Notes under the pieces: model-generated
The model's input: only the letters and a program-made list of their open reading frames with translations
What the model was told of the DNA's origin: nothing
Database searches by the model: none
Source of the DNA: Prevotella sp. E2-28
Lineage (GTDB): Bacteria > Bacteroidota > Bacteroidia > Bacteroidales > Bacteroidaceae
Assembly: GCF_022024055.1 (NCBI RefSeq)
Contig: NZ_CP091788.1
Coordinates: 2,728,001-2,792,000 of the forward strand
Direction of reading: 5' to 3'
DNA length: 64,000 bases
Translations under genes and position numbers: made by a program
Part shown: one piece after another, positions 44,263 through 52,765 of the stretch
Numbering within the stretch: the first letter of the stretch is position 1
Layout of the letters: each line of letters starts with the position of its first letter

Positions 44263-45855
44263 CACGCAGGCTTTAATAAAACTCATAAATAATGGATGCG
44301 GATGCAGCACCGTAGAAGAATATTCCGGATGGAACTGTGTACCAATGTACCAACGGTTTTCTGAGATTTCTACAATCTCCACGAGGTCAGCATCCGGGTT
44401 GATACCCACGCACTTCATGCCCTTTGTTTCGTACTCGTTCTTATAGGCATTATTAAATTCATAACGATGACGATGACGTTCCTTAATAAGTGTCTCTTCG
44501 CCATAGGCCTCATAAGTCTTACTTCCTTTTATAAGTTCACACTCATAAGCGCCCAGTCGCATGGTGCCACCCATCTGCGTGATATTTTTCTGTTCCTCCA
44601 TAATATCTATCACGTTATGAGGAGTCTTTTCGTCCATCTCACGACTATTGGCATCCTTATATCCCAACACGTTGCGTGCAAACTCGATAACCATCATCTG
44701 CATACCCAAACAGATACCAAAGGTTGGGATATCATGAGTGCGGGTATATTCGGCTGCAATAATCTTACCTTCTATACCACGATTACCAAAGCCTGGGCAA
44801 ACCACGATGCCTGCCACACCAGCGAGCTTTTCAGCCACGTTCTCTTCAGTAATTTCCTCGCTATTGATAAAATGAAGTTTTGCTTTTACATTATTATATA
44901 TACCGGCCAGGTTCAGACTCTCACGGATACTCTTATAAGCATCCTGCAAGTCATACTTACCTACGAGTCCGATATGCACTTCGCGTGTAGCATGACGTTG
45001 TTTCTTCAGGAACTCATGCCAAGGTTTCATGGCTGGTGTCTCTCCCACGGGGATACCAATCTTACGCAAAATAGCTGCATCAAGTCCTTGCTTCTGCATA
45101 CTTACAGGCACTTCATAGATGGAAGGCATATCCTCGCTCTGTACCACGCACTCCAAGTCGACGTTACAGAATGATGCCACCTTCATTCTCATGCCATCAT
45201 CCAAATGGCGCTCCGTACGCAGCACCAATATATCAGGCTGGATACCCATACCCTGCAACTCCTTGACAGAGTGCTGTGTGGGTTTCGTCTTCAACTCATC
45301 AGCAGCCTTCAGATAGGGCACGTAGGTCAGATGCACACACACGGCATTTCTACCCAACTGCCAGCGCAACTGTCGAATGGCCTCCATAAAAGGTGCGCTC
45401 TCAATATCGCCAATGGTACCGCCCACCTCGGTTATCACAAAGTCCAGTTGCTCATCTTTTTCGTCCTCGCGCAGCATTCTGCGCTTAATCTCATCCGTGA
45501 TATGAGGCACCACCTGAATGGTCTTGCCCAGATAATCGCCACGACGCTCACGATCTATCACCGTCTTGTAGATACGTCCAGTGGTAATTGAATTATGACG
45601 TGTGGTATGAATACCCGTAAAGCGCTCGTAGTGGCCCAGATCCAGGTCGGTCTCCATTCCATCAGCCGTTACATAGCATTCGCCATGCTCATAAGGGTTC
45701 AGCGTACCTGGGTCAATGTTAATGTAGGGGTCAAACTTCTGGATGGTTACTTTATAGCCGCGTGCTTGCAGCAATTTTCCTATTGAGGCGGAAATAATGC
45801 CTTTTCCCAACGAGGAAACAACACCGCCTGTAACAAAGATATATTTTGTGTCCAT
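44254..45855 (-). CDS. pyrG: CTP synthase
   Basis: 533 residues. Converts UTP to CTP using ATP and glutamine. The N-terminal synthase domain starts KYIFVTGGVVSSLGKG and contains KFDPYINIDPGTLNPYEHGE. The C-terminal glutaminase has the cysteine in FGICLGMQ and the His-Glu pair in QFHPEYSS. The start at 45855 is used because the longer frame (45882) begins inside the -7 box. It heads an operon with purF, under a promoter with the bipartite element also found at glnN and glnK. Confidence 0.97.
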   Translation of the reverse strand: MDTKYIFVTGGVVSSLGKGIISASIGKLLQARGYKVTIQKFDPYINIDPGTLNPYEHGECYVTADGMETDLDLGHYERFTGIHTTRHNSITTGRIYKTVIDRERRGDYLGKTIQVVPHITDEIKRRMLREDEKDEQLDFVITEVGGTIGDIESAPFMEAIRQLRWQLGRNAVCVHLTYVPYLKAADELKTKPTQHSVKELQGMGIQPDILVLRTERHLDDGMRMKVASFCNVDLECVVQSEDMPSIYEVPVSMQKQGLDAAILRKIGIPVGETPAMKPWHEFLKKQRHATREVHIGLVGKYDLQDAYKSIRESLNLAGIYNNVKAKLHFINSEEITEENVAEKLAGVAGIVVCPGFGNRGIEGKIIAAEYTRTHDIPTFGICLGMQMMVIEFARNVLGYKDANSREMDEKTPHNVIDIMEEQKNITQMGGTMRLGAYECELIKGSKTYEAYGEETLIKERHRHRYEFNNAYKNEYETKGMKCVGINPDADLVEIVEISENRWYIGTQFHPEYSSTVLHPHPLFMSFIKACVIS

Positions 45856-45879
45856 AAAACGAATGTATTTTATGGACTG

Positions 45880-45989
45880 CAAAGTTACGCATTATTCTGC
45901 TATCCAGCCAAAAACCGCCTCATATTTCAATCTACATTTTCGTCCGAAATAACAATCTGCAAGAAAAGGAATGCATTTTCTTGCAGATT
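45880..45989 (-). promoter_or_regulatory. pyrG-purF promoter with shared bipartite element and palindrome
   Basis: The -7 box TAACTTTG is at 45880-45887. ATCTACA (45930-45936) starts 43 bases beyond it, then 15 bases, then ACAATCTGCAAG (45952-45963). The second half is the left arm of a perfect 14-base inverted repeat, AATCTGCAAGAAAA (45954-45967) with TTTTCTTGCAGATT (45976-45989). The rest of the gap to the sigma factor promoter holds no gene. Confidence 0.82.
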
Positions 45990-46074
45990 ACTATCGGTTT
46001 ATCAAAAATACGCACTCATTTATCACAAACTATCAAAGATAAGCAAAACCATTGGGAAATACAAAGAATCTTTG

Positions 46075-46082
46075 TACCTTTG
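46075..46082 (+). promoter_or_regulatory. -7 box TACCTTTG of the sigma factor operon
   Basis: A perfect TAnnTTTG match 129 bases before the sigma factor start, leaving an untranslated leader of about 125 bases. Confidence 0.72.
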
Positions 46083-46101
46083 CAAGCGAAACCAAGCAGA
46101 C

Positions 46102-46140
46102 ATGAACAAAATCAAGCACTTATCCGTTAAAGAACCTTAA
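46102..46140 (+). CDS. Possible 12-residue leader peptide
   Basis: ATG to TAA codes for MNKIKHLSVKEP within the leader of the sigma factor message, about 15 bases after the expected transcription start. It may be an upstream regulatory reading frame or chance. No ribosome-binding signal can be judged in this phylum. Confidence 0.25.
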   Translation: MNKIKHLSVKEP

Positions 46141-46211
46141 ACCTCAATCATGATGCGTTATATTTTGCGGCGTTGATTGTTATATAGGCAAAAAACATAT
46201 GTAAAACGTTT

Positions 46212-46736
46212 ATGCAAGAAGAACTGTTTACAGATATAGTTATCCGCCTGCGCCCACGACTCATGAGCCTTGCACGCGGCATCCTCCACAATGACGAGGA
46301 GGCAGCAGATGCCGTACAGGATGCACTCGTTTCACTATGGCGCATGGGTGACAGGGTACAGCAGCCCACGGAGGCCGAACGACTGGCGATGCGCATTACT
46401 CGTAACGTCAGCCTGAACAAACTGAAACGCCGGTCTTTTGTCATTGCTGCCCTAGACAATATGCCCAGCGACACGATTCATCCGCTGACCGCCCGACAGG
46501 ACAATCCACACGAAAGCATGGAGCGACAAGAAACAGAACGCCAGGTCAACGATGCCATTGCTGCCTTACCTAAGAATCAGCAGGCAGTCATACTTCTGCA
46601 TCACATGGACGGCCTCTCCTATCAGCAGATTGCGGCTATACAGGGAAGCACAGAGAATGCTGTCCGCATGACTGCCAGTCGCGCCAAAGCGAATCTTATG
46701 AATAGTTTAAAACAACCAAAACAAGAAGCATCATGA
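46212..46736 (+). CDS. ECF-type RNA polymerase sigma factor
   Basis: 174 residues. Region 2 (about 15-80, RLRPRLMSLARGILHNDEEAADAVQDALVSLW) and region 4 (about 110-165, LPKNQQAVILLHHMDGLSYQQIAAIQGSTENAVRMTASRAKANL) are typical of ECF factors. It directs polymerase to a small regulon, usually including its own operon. The stop overlaps the anti-sigma start by 4 bases (ATGA), so the products are coupled. The target promoter is not evident. Confidence 0.92.
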   Translation: MQEELFTDIVIRLRPRLMSLARGILHNDEEAADAVQDALVSLWRMGDRVQQPTEAERLAMRITRNVSLNKLKRRSFVIAALDNMPSDTIHPLTARQDNPHESMERQETERQVNDAIAALPKNQQAVILLHHMDGLSYQQIAAIQGSTENAVRMTASRAKANLMNSLKQPKQEAS

Positions 46737-47260
46737 AAACGAATCATAACATACCAACCGACGAACAGCTATGGAACGAGGTTCTGGACGTTCTACATGA
46801 TAATCGTCGTGAACTGACTGACGAGGAAATCGAAAAGCTCACGAGCGAACCCAAGCCATCACGCCGTTGGATGCGTATTGCGGCTACATTTTTTGCCGTC
46901 GCCCTGCTCAGCGGACTGGCCTATGCTGCCTATCATTTCCTTTCTCCACAGTCAACAGAACCGTCAACGGAAACAACAATAGCCGAGTCTAAGACAGATG
47001 ATGCCAGTTCCACCGATGATGCGCTAATGCGTTTTGCGGATGTCCGCTTGGACAGCATTCTCTCTGTAGTGGGCAGCCATTATAGCCATCAGGTTTGTTT
47101 CCGTGAAGAGACACTACGTAATCTCCGTTTCACCATCGCCTGGGATAGCGTTCAGCCACTAAGCACCTTCCTCAATAACGTAAATGAGTTTGAGGGACTA
47201 CACCTTTCTGACGAGCGCGATACCATCTTTGTTCATGCAGAGAAGGAGGTTAAACCATGA
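46733..47260 (+). CDS. Short anti-sigma factor with DUF4974/STN-like C-terminus
   Basis: 175 residues. The cytoplasmic N-terminus (about 1-45) should hold the sigma factor. One membrane helix follows (about 50-68, IAATFFAVALLSGLAYAAYHF). The periplasmic end (about 100-170) has the VRLDSILSVVGSHYSHQVCF...STFLNNVNEFEGLHLSDERDTIFV pattern of DUF4974, which folds like the STN domain. The FecR domain that normally lies between helix and DUF4974 is missing, making the protein about half the usual length. It overlaps both neighbours by 4 bases. Confidence 0.75.
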   Translation: MKTNHNIPTDEQLWNEVLDVLHDNRRELTDEEIEKLTSEPKPSRRWMRIAATFFAVALLSGLAYAAYHFLSPQSTEPSTETTIAESKTDDASSTDDALMRFADVRLDSILSVVGSHYSHQVCFREETLRNLRFTIAWDSVQPLSTFLNNVNEFEGLHLSDERDTIFVHAEKEVKP

Positions 47261-50200
47261 AGCGCATCACCTTATTATTAATAATGGTGGGCATCGTGAT
47301 ATGCGTTTCAGCACAAACACTTTCTTTGGCTGACGCATTGGCCCGATTGAACCAACAGCAGGATGACTACGAGATTTCCTTTATCCATAACGACTTGGAG
47401 CACCTGCAGGTGGTAGCCGACGCACGGGGACTGAGTGTGCCTAAGGCCGTCAAGCAAATGACGAAAGACCAACCCGTGCGTGTCGTCACCAAAGGAAAGC
47501 AGATATATGTGCAATACAAGCCGAAGTCCGACAAACGCTATATGGTACTTGAAGGCAAGGTGAAGGACTACGTGACACACCTTGACCTGCCCCATGCTGC
47601 CGTTCGCCTGCTAAATGCCGATGGTGTCTGCATTGATTCCTGCGAGGCCATCTCTTATTTGCAGTATGGCAACAATACGCCCATAGAACTGGCAAACTTT
47701 GCTTTCAGAGTACCTGCACGCCCTACGAAATATACGATTCAGGCCAGCTATGTGGGCTTTAAGCCTACCGAAATGCCCTATGAACTGAGCAATATCTACC
47801 GTCGTGAACAACGTCGCAATCTGCCTCCCGTCTATATGAAGCGCGAATCAAAGATGCTGAAGGAGGTGGTTGTTACCTCGACTAAGGTACAGTTCTACTA
47901 CAAAGGCGATACGCTGGTGTTCAATGCCGATGCCTTTGAACTAGCCGAGGGCTCTATGCTCGATGCACTGGTGAAGCAGTTGCCTGGCATCGAACTGAAA
48001 GAGGGTGGACGTATCTATCACAACGGTAAGTATGTGGATGCGCTGCTCCTCAATGGCAAAGACTTTTTCCGTGGCGACCACACCATTATGCTCGACAATC
48101 TGCCTGCCTATACGGTAAAGAACATACAGATTTATGATAAGTGGGGCGACAAGAGCGAGTTTCTTGGGCAGCATGTGGCTGGCGACAACCGCTATGTGAT
48201 GGATGTAAAACTCAAGAAGGAGTACAGCATCGGCACACTTGCAAATGCTGAGGCTGGTGGTGGAACGCCGGATCGTTGGCTTGCCCGACTCTTTGCCCTC
48301 CGTTTCTCTGACCACTCCCGCATCGCAGCCTATGCCACCGCCAACAACCTGAATGGAGACACCAAACCTGGCGAGACGGGCAGCTGGAACCCTCAGCGCA
48401 TACAGGACGGCGGACAACTCAAACAGCAGCAGGCTGGTATCGACTATAACGTAGAGGACCGCAACAGCAAGTGGAAAGCCGATGGCAACCTGCAGGTGAC
48501 TCATACCGACCTGAATCGCGAGGCCAACACCAATCGCCAGAACTACCTGGCTACGGGCGATACTTACGAACGCATGACTAATGTCAACAGGAACAAGAAC
48601 CTGAGGTTGAATACCAGTCACCATTATTATCGGGATTTCAAGATGTGGAACCTCGATATTCGTCCATCACTCAACTATCAGAAGTTCGACAATACTGACC
48701 GTAGTATCGCCTCGGCCTTCTATCAGAACGACAGTCTCATCCACCGCAATCTGCAACGAGGCATTACCAAGGGACACACTCTCGATGGAGAACTACGTCT
48801 CAGCAGTACGTTGAAGTTTCACCACAGTCCCGACTGGGCTTCACTTGACGCCGAGGCCAGTTTCAGCGACCAGCAGGAGGACCGCTATCATCGGCAGTCT
48901 GTTGAGTATGCTGCAACATCGTCGCAGCCCTCAAAAAGCCTCAACCGCTACTACCGCAACCATCCTAACCGCTCATGGCATGCGATGGGTGGCGGCACCT
49001 ATCAGATCAACTTCACCCCTCAAATCCGACTGCAATTGAATGCGGACTATACGCATAACGACCGCCAACGAGAGTCGTCGCTCTTCGACATCGACACCAC
49101 CTACGCCCTTGGTCAGTTGCCGTCCGCTCACGAATATGAGCAGTACATTAATCGTCGTAACAGTTATACGAGCCACTTCACAGAAGACATCTACGACTTC
49201 AATCCGCGCTTCTTCTACAACTGGAACAAAGGAAAGGAGAAGAAAGTATGGGCGCAACTCGGATTCCCTGTCACACTCGTTCGTCAACAGCTAAGCTACC
49301 AGCGCGGCAGCATTGACACCCTCGTGACGCGCAACACTATGCCCATCAACATCTGGGACTGCTTTATCCAGTACACAACCATCAATGCAGAGACGGGAAA
49401 TGCCCAGAAGCTGCACCTACAGTATATGGCCCAGACCTCAACACCTGATTTGCTGAACCTCGTCGATATGCACGATGATACTGACCCACTGAACATCCGT
49501 CTGGGTAATAACAGCCTGCGCAATGCCGTTAACCACGAGTTCTCGTTCAGTCACCAATGGGGAAACGCTAACCGTAAAGAGGCAAGCCATCGGTACTATC
49601 TCAGTTACACGATCATCCAAAATGCCCTTGCCATGGGTTATCGTTACGATCGTGCCACAGGCGTCCGCACCTGGCAGGCCGACAACGTGAACGGAAACTG
49701 GAACGCCAGCGCGGACTACCGTTTCAACACAGTCATTGGCAAGAAGCACCCTCTCCGCCTCAATGTCAGTCCGAGTGTCAGTTACCAGCATAGCGTGGAC
49801 CTGGTGGACCAAGCGCGTAGCACCGTCAACACGCTTTCTTTCAACAACACGCTGAATCTCTCCTATAAGATTGGACAGCACGCACTCACCTTCAAGAGTA
49901 CCACGCTTTGGCAGCGTTTCAGCAGTCAGCGCACGGACTTTGAGACGCAGCAGCCCTTGACGCTTACCAATGGGATGACAGCCATCGTCAAACTGCCTTG
50001 GAACTTGGAACTGAGTAGTGACATGACGCTCTACAGTCGCACGGGCTATACCGACTCACAACTCAACACCAACGACCTGGTATGGAATGCCCGCCTCGCA
50101 CGTCCGTTCCTTAAAGGAAAGCTGGTAGTGATGCTCGACGGCTTCGACATCCTTGGTCAACTTGACAACGTTACCCGTAGCGTCAATGCGCAAGGTCGCA

Positions 50201-50283
50201 CAGAAACCTATACCAATGTCATGCCCCGCTACGCCTTACTGCACGTAGCATACAGATTCAACAAGATGCCGAGAAAGAAATAA
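47257..50283 (+). CDS. Outer-membrane receptor with STN-like N-terminus, partner of the sigma/anti-sigma pair
   Basis: 1008 residues. A signal peptide (IMVGIVICVSAQ) is followed by an STN-like signalling domain (about 25-85, LADALARLNQQQDDYEISFI), a CarboxypepD-like domain (about 95-180), the hinge LKEVVVTSTKVQFYYKGDT, a plug-like region (LDALVKQLPGIELKEGG, LLLNGKDFFRGD) and a long barrel ending in AYRFNKMPRKK. Unlike SusC it lacks the SusC plug signatures and has no SusD partner. It probably binds a ligand outside and signals through the STN domain to the anti-sigma factor. Its last 48 bases overlap convergent pdxT. Confidence 0.82.
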   Translation: MKRITLLLIMVGIVICVSAQTLSLADALARLNQQQDDYEISFIHNDLEHLQVVADARGLSVPKAVKQMTKDQPVRVVTKGKQIYVQYKPKSDKRYMVLEGKVKDYVTHLDLPHAAVRLLNADGVCIDSCEAISYLQYGNNTPIELANFAFRVPARPTKYTIQASYVGFKPTEMPYELSNIYRREQRRNLPPVYMKRESKMLKEVVVTSTKVQFYYKGDTLVFNADAFELAEGSMLDALVKQLPGIELKEGGRIYHNGKYVDALLLNGKDFFRGDHTIMLDNLPAYTVKNIQIYDKWGDKSEFLGQHVAGDNRYVMDVKLKKEYSIGTLANAEAGGGTPDRWLARLFALRFSDHSRIAAYATANNLNGDTKPGETGSWNPQRIQDGGQLKQQQAGIDYNVEDRNSKWKADGNLQVTHTDLNREANTNRQNYLATGDTYERMTNVNRNKNLRLNTSHHYYRDFKMWNLDIRPSLNYQKFDNTDRSIASAFYQNDSLIHRNLQRGITKGHTLDGELRLSSTLKFHHSPDWASLDAEASFSDQQEDRYHRQSVEYAATSSQPSKSLNRYYRNHPNRSWHAMGGGTYQINFTPQIRLQLNADYTHNDRQRESSLFDIDTTYALGQLPSAHEYEQYINRRNSYTSHFTEDIYDFNPRFFYNWNKGKEKKVWAQLGFPVTLVRQQLSYQRGSIDTLVTRNTMPINIWDCFIQYTTINAETGNAQKLHLQYMAQTSTPDLLNLVDMHDDTDPLNIRLGNNSLRNAVNHEFSFSHQWGNANRKEASHRYYLSYTIIQNALAMGYRYDRATGVRTWQADNVNGNWNASADYRFNTVIGKKHPLRLNVSPSVSYQHSVDLVDQARSTVNTLSFNNTLNLSYKIGQHALTFKSTTLWQRFSSQRTDFETQQPLTLTNGMTAIVKLPWNLELSSDMTLYSRTGYTDSQLNTNDLVWNARLARPFLKGKLVVMLDGFDILGQLDNVTRSVNAQGRTETYTNVMPRYALLHVAYRFNKMPRKK

Positions 50284-50808
50284 CTCGTGTAGGCGAGTGT
50301 CGTTATCTAGCTCCGGATGGAAGGCTGTAGCTATCTGATTGCCCTGACGGGCAGCCACGATATGACCATCGACGGTGGATAGGACCTCAACTTTATCGCT
50401 CAGCACGCGCTCGATATAGGGGGCGCGGATAAAGGTCATGGGAACATCGGTGCCAATACCTTTGACGGCGTCAACGGTATGAAAACTGCCCAACTGCCGA
50501 CCATAGGCGTTGCGACGCACCTCGATGTCCATCGTACCCAAGCGTCCCTCTGACAGGAGTATCATGCCAGCACAAGTACCCAAAACGGGCAGGCCGTCAA
50601 GAATGGCTTGGCGGATGGGGTCATAGAGGCCAAGTTCCTTCAGCAGGCGCATCTGCACGGTGCTCTCGCCGCCAGGCAAGACCAGTCCGTCCTTAGGTTG
50701 CTGCCAGTCACTGAGCTGACGCACCTCGAAAGTCTCTACGCCTAAACGATGAAGCATCTGTTCGTGTTCAATAAATGCTCCCTGTAATGCTAAAACGGCT
50801 ATTCTCAC
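50236..50808 (-). CDS. pdxT: Pyridoxal 5'-phosphate synthase glutaminase subunit
   Basis: 190 residues starting at GTG. Releases ammonia from glutamine and passes it to PdxS. The triad is visible: the cysteine in VLGTCAGMILL, and His-Glu in AFHPELD. LVLPGGEST is also present. The family normally ends near the HELFL segment. Here about 13 further residues (SRHLVESVCYVQ) are read from the antisense of the receptor gene end. It lies 44 bases after pdxS, and the gap is an AAAGAGTG word tract. Confidence 0.94.
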   Translation of the reverse strand: MRIAVLALQGAFIEHEQMLHRLGVETFEVRQLSDWQQPKDGLVLPGGESTVQMRLLKELGLYDPIRQAILDGLPVLGTCAGMILLSEGRLGTMDIEVRRNAYGRQLGSFHTVDAVKGIGTDVPMTFIRAPYIERVLSDKVEVLSTVDGHIVAARQGNQIATAFHPELDNDTRLHELFLSRHLVESVCYVQ

Positions 50809-50852
50809 TTTTTTTACTCTTTTACTTTTTCACCCTTTCACTCTTTCACTCT
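50809..50852 (-). repeat. AAAGAGTG word tract between pdxS and pdxT
   Basis: From the pdxS stop the minus strand reads as variants of aaagagtg and aaagagta every 9 to 10 bases, ending in the GTG start of pdxT. Confidence 0.75.
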
Positions 50853-51728
50853 TTACTTCCCTCTCTCGGCCATGAGGAGTTCAATCTCGTGCTCGTTGAT
50901 ACCTACCATTGCCTCACCCAGATCTTCTGACAGCTCAGCCAGCAGTTTGGCATCCTTGTAGTTAGTCACAGCCTGTACGATGGCGGCGGCACGTTTTGCA
51001 GGGTTGCCACTCTTAAAGATACCACTACCCACAAACACGCCCTCGGCACCAAGTTGCATCATCAGCGCAGCATCGGCAGGCGTAGCCACACCACCAGCAG
51101 CAAAGTTGACCACGGGCAGTTTGCCTTCCTCATGCACAAACTTCACCAGTTCATAGGGTGCCTGCAGTTGTTTGGCAGCCTCGAAGAGCTCATCCTCACT
51201 CATGCTGACCAGTTGGCGAATCTCGCTCTGCATCAACCGCATGTGACTCACAGCCTGAACCACATCGCCCGTGCCTGGCTCACCCTTGGTACGAATCATC
51301 GTGGCTCCCTCGGCAATACGACGCAGGGCCTCACCCAGGTTCTTCGCACCGCACACAAAGGGCACGTCAAACTTCGTCTTGTCAATATGATAGATGTTAT
51401 CAGCAGGACTAAGCACCTCGCTCTCGTCGATATAATCTATCTCAATAGCCTGCAGAATCTGAGCCTCAGCAATATGGCCGATGCGGCATTTCGCCATCAC
51501 AGGAATGCTCACAGCCTCCTGAATACCACGTATCATCTTGGGGTCGCTCATACGACTCACGCCACCCGCAGCACGAATGTCGGCAGGGATACGTTCAAGG
51601 GCCATTACAGCACAGGCACCTGCTGCTTCAGCAATCTTTGCCTGTTCGGGAGTAGTCACGTCCATGATAACACCACCCTTCAGCATCTGAGCCAACTGGC
51701 GGTTGAGCATTGTTCTTTCGTTTGTCAT
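50853..51728 (-). CDS. pdxS: Pyridoxal 5'-phosphate synthase lyase subunit
   Basis: 291 residues, the standard length. With PdxT it makes pyridoxal phosphate from ribose 5-phosphate, glyceraldehyde 3-phosphate and ammonia. Family signatures are [35 protein letters not shown] wording near the start, the PLP/ribose lysine in VMAKCRIGH, and [21 protein letters not shown]. It begins 5 bases after the ThiD/AraC fusion gene and is followed by pdxT, so the three are one operon. Confidence 0.97.
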   Translation of the reverse strand: MTNERTMLNRQLAQMLKGGVIMDVTTPEQAKIAEAAGACAVMALERIPADIRAAGGVSRMSDPKMIRGIQEAVSIPVMAKCRIGHIAEAQILQAIEIDYIDESEVLSPADNIYHIDKTKFDVPFVCGAKNLGEALRRIAEGATMIRTKGEPGTGDVVQAVSHMRLMQSEIRQLVSMSEDELFEAAKQLQAPYELVKFVHEEGKLPVVNFAAGGVATPADAALMMQLGAEGVFVGSGIFKSGNPAKRAAAIVQAVTNYKDAKLLAELSEDLGEAMVGINEHEIELLMAERGK

Positions 51729-51733
51729 TCTAT

Positions 51734-52630
51734 TTATTTGTTTTTGTGTTGAAATTCCGTTGGGGAAAGTCCCTTGTGCTTCTTGAAGAAGCGCGAGAGG
51801 TGAGCCTGCGACGAGAAGCCGAGGCGCTGAGCGATGTCCTTCAGGGGACGGTTAGTTGAAGAAAGCAATATCGTTATCTCGTTGATGATGCGCTCATCTA
51901 TAATCGCTTTCGGAGAACGATTAACAGTTTTACGGGTTACCTGTCCCAGATAGCGGGCACTAACGTTAAGCTGTTCTGCATAAAACGCCACGTCAGCATA
52001 GCGGTTGTAGTAACGCTCAACAGCACCCAGGAACTGGTTATAGAGTTCCTCACTACGACTGTTACCATCAGCATAATCAGCTGGCAACGCCTTCAAATAA
52101 GTCTGTGCATGCAGCATGGCATCATCCACATTCTCACCTAGGCTTAAATAATAAGCCAAAGCCGAGGCCAACTGGTTTGCACCACCGTGATGACGCGGTC
52201 CTACGGGCAGGTCCGAAGGTGTCAAAACTACCGTACATAATGGCAGCAAGCACTTCTCTATAGTCTTATAGACACTGGCCGATACCAGTTGCTCGCCCTT
52301 CGCTGATGTCAGCACAGGCGCATAGATAATGTGCTGTGGCTGGTATTTGCGCAGAACCTCTGCTAACATCTCCACCACATCCGTGCGACGCAACAGTCCT
52401 ATTTTTATGATTTGAGGTTGCAGGTCATTGATAATTGCCTCCACCTGTTGGCGCACCACCGTAGCAGGCAGGTCGTGAAACTCCTGAATACCCAGCGTGT
52501 TTTGTACGGTTATCGAGGTAATGGCTGAAGCCGCCTTTCCGCCCAACTCACTAATGAGCCGGATGTCAGCCTGCACGCCTGAACCGCCTGTCCCGTCGCT
52601 GCCTGTAATTGTCAGAATGGTTGCGCTCAT
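51734..52630 (-). CDS. Candidate regulator: inactive ThiD/PdxK-like domain fused to AraC DNA-binding domain
   Basis: 298 residues. Residues 1-185 align with ThiD ([39 protein letters not shown]). The segment after LTPSD (140) jumps to [19 protein letters not shown], so about 65 residues with the KGG motif are missing and the catalytic HGTGC reads HGGAN. D-x-V-M before the phosphate loop also reads APVL. Residues 205-298 are an AraC-type double HTH ([40 protein letters not shown]). It is the first gene of the pdxST operon, which fits a B6 or pyrimidine sensor. The frame extends to a TTG at 52660, but that lies in the promoter. Automatic annotation may call it a kinase. Confidence 0.85.
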   Translation of the reverse strand: MSATILTITGSDGTGGSGVQADIRLISELGGKAASAITSITVQNTLGIQEFHDLPATVVRQQVEAIINDLQPQIIKIGLLRRTDVVEMLAEVLRKYQPQHIIYAPVLTSAKGEQLVSASVYKTIEKCLLPLCTVVLTPSDLPVGPRHHGGANQLASALAYYLSLGENVDDAMLHAQTYLKALPADYADGNSRSEELYNQFLGAVERYYNRYADVAFYAEQLNVSARYLGQVTRKTVNRSPKAIIDERIINEITILLSSTNRPLKDIAQRLGFSSQAHLSRFFKKHKGLSPTEFQHKNK

Positions 52631-52657
52631 ATTTTTGTTATCGCTAAAATACGGGTG

Positions 52658-52665
52658 CAAAGGAA
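52658..52665 (-). promoter_or_regulatory. Probable -7 box TTCCTTTG of the pdxST operon
   Basis: It matches TAnnTTTG at all but one fixed position and lies 27 bases before the ATG at 52630. It overlaps the T run of the porin operon terminator. Confidence 0.55.
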
Positions 52666-52701
52666 CGAAAAAAAGCGGAAATCGCCAAACGATGTTCCGC
52701 T
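52663..52701 (-). terminator. Terminator of the glnK-amtB-porin operon
   Basis: AGCGGAA (52674-52680) and TTCCGCT (52695-52701) pair, and the minus strand continues with a T run. It lies 50 bases after the porin stop. Confidence 0.85.
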
Positions 52702-52735
52702 TCTGGTAAAAGAAAATGCAGTTTTTGAAAACAAA

Positions 52736-52765
52736 TTATGGTATCAATGTTTATGGTATCAATGT
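52736..52765 (-). repeat. Exact tandem duplication of the last 15 bases of the porin gene
   Basis: On the minus strand ACATTGATACCATAA occurs twice in a row: 52765-52751 contains the last four codons and the stop, and 52750-52736 is an identical copy after the stop. Confidence 0.92.

Noticed and set aside
51734-52630. Annotation as an active HMP/HMP-P kinase (ThiD)
   Set aside because: The catalytic HGTGC is HGGAN and about 65 core residues are missing, while the C-terminus is an AraC DNA-binding domain.
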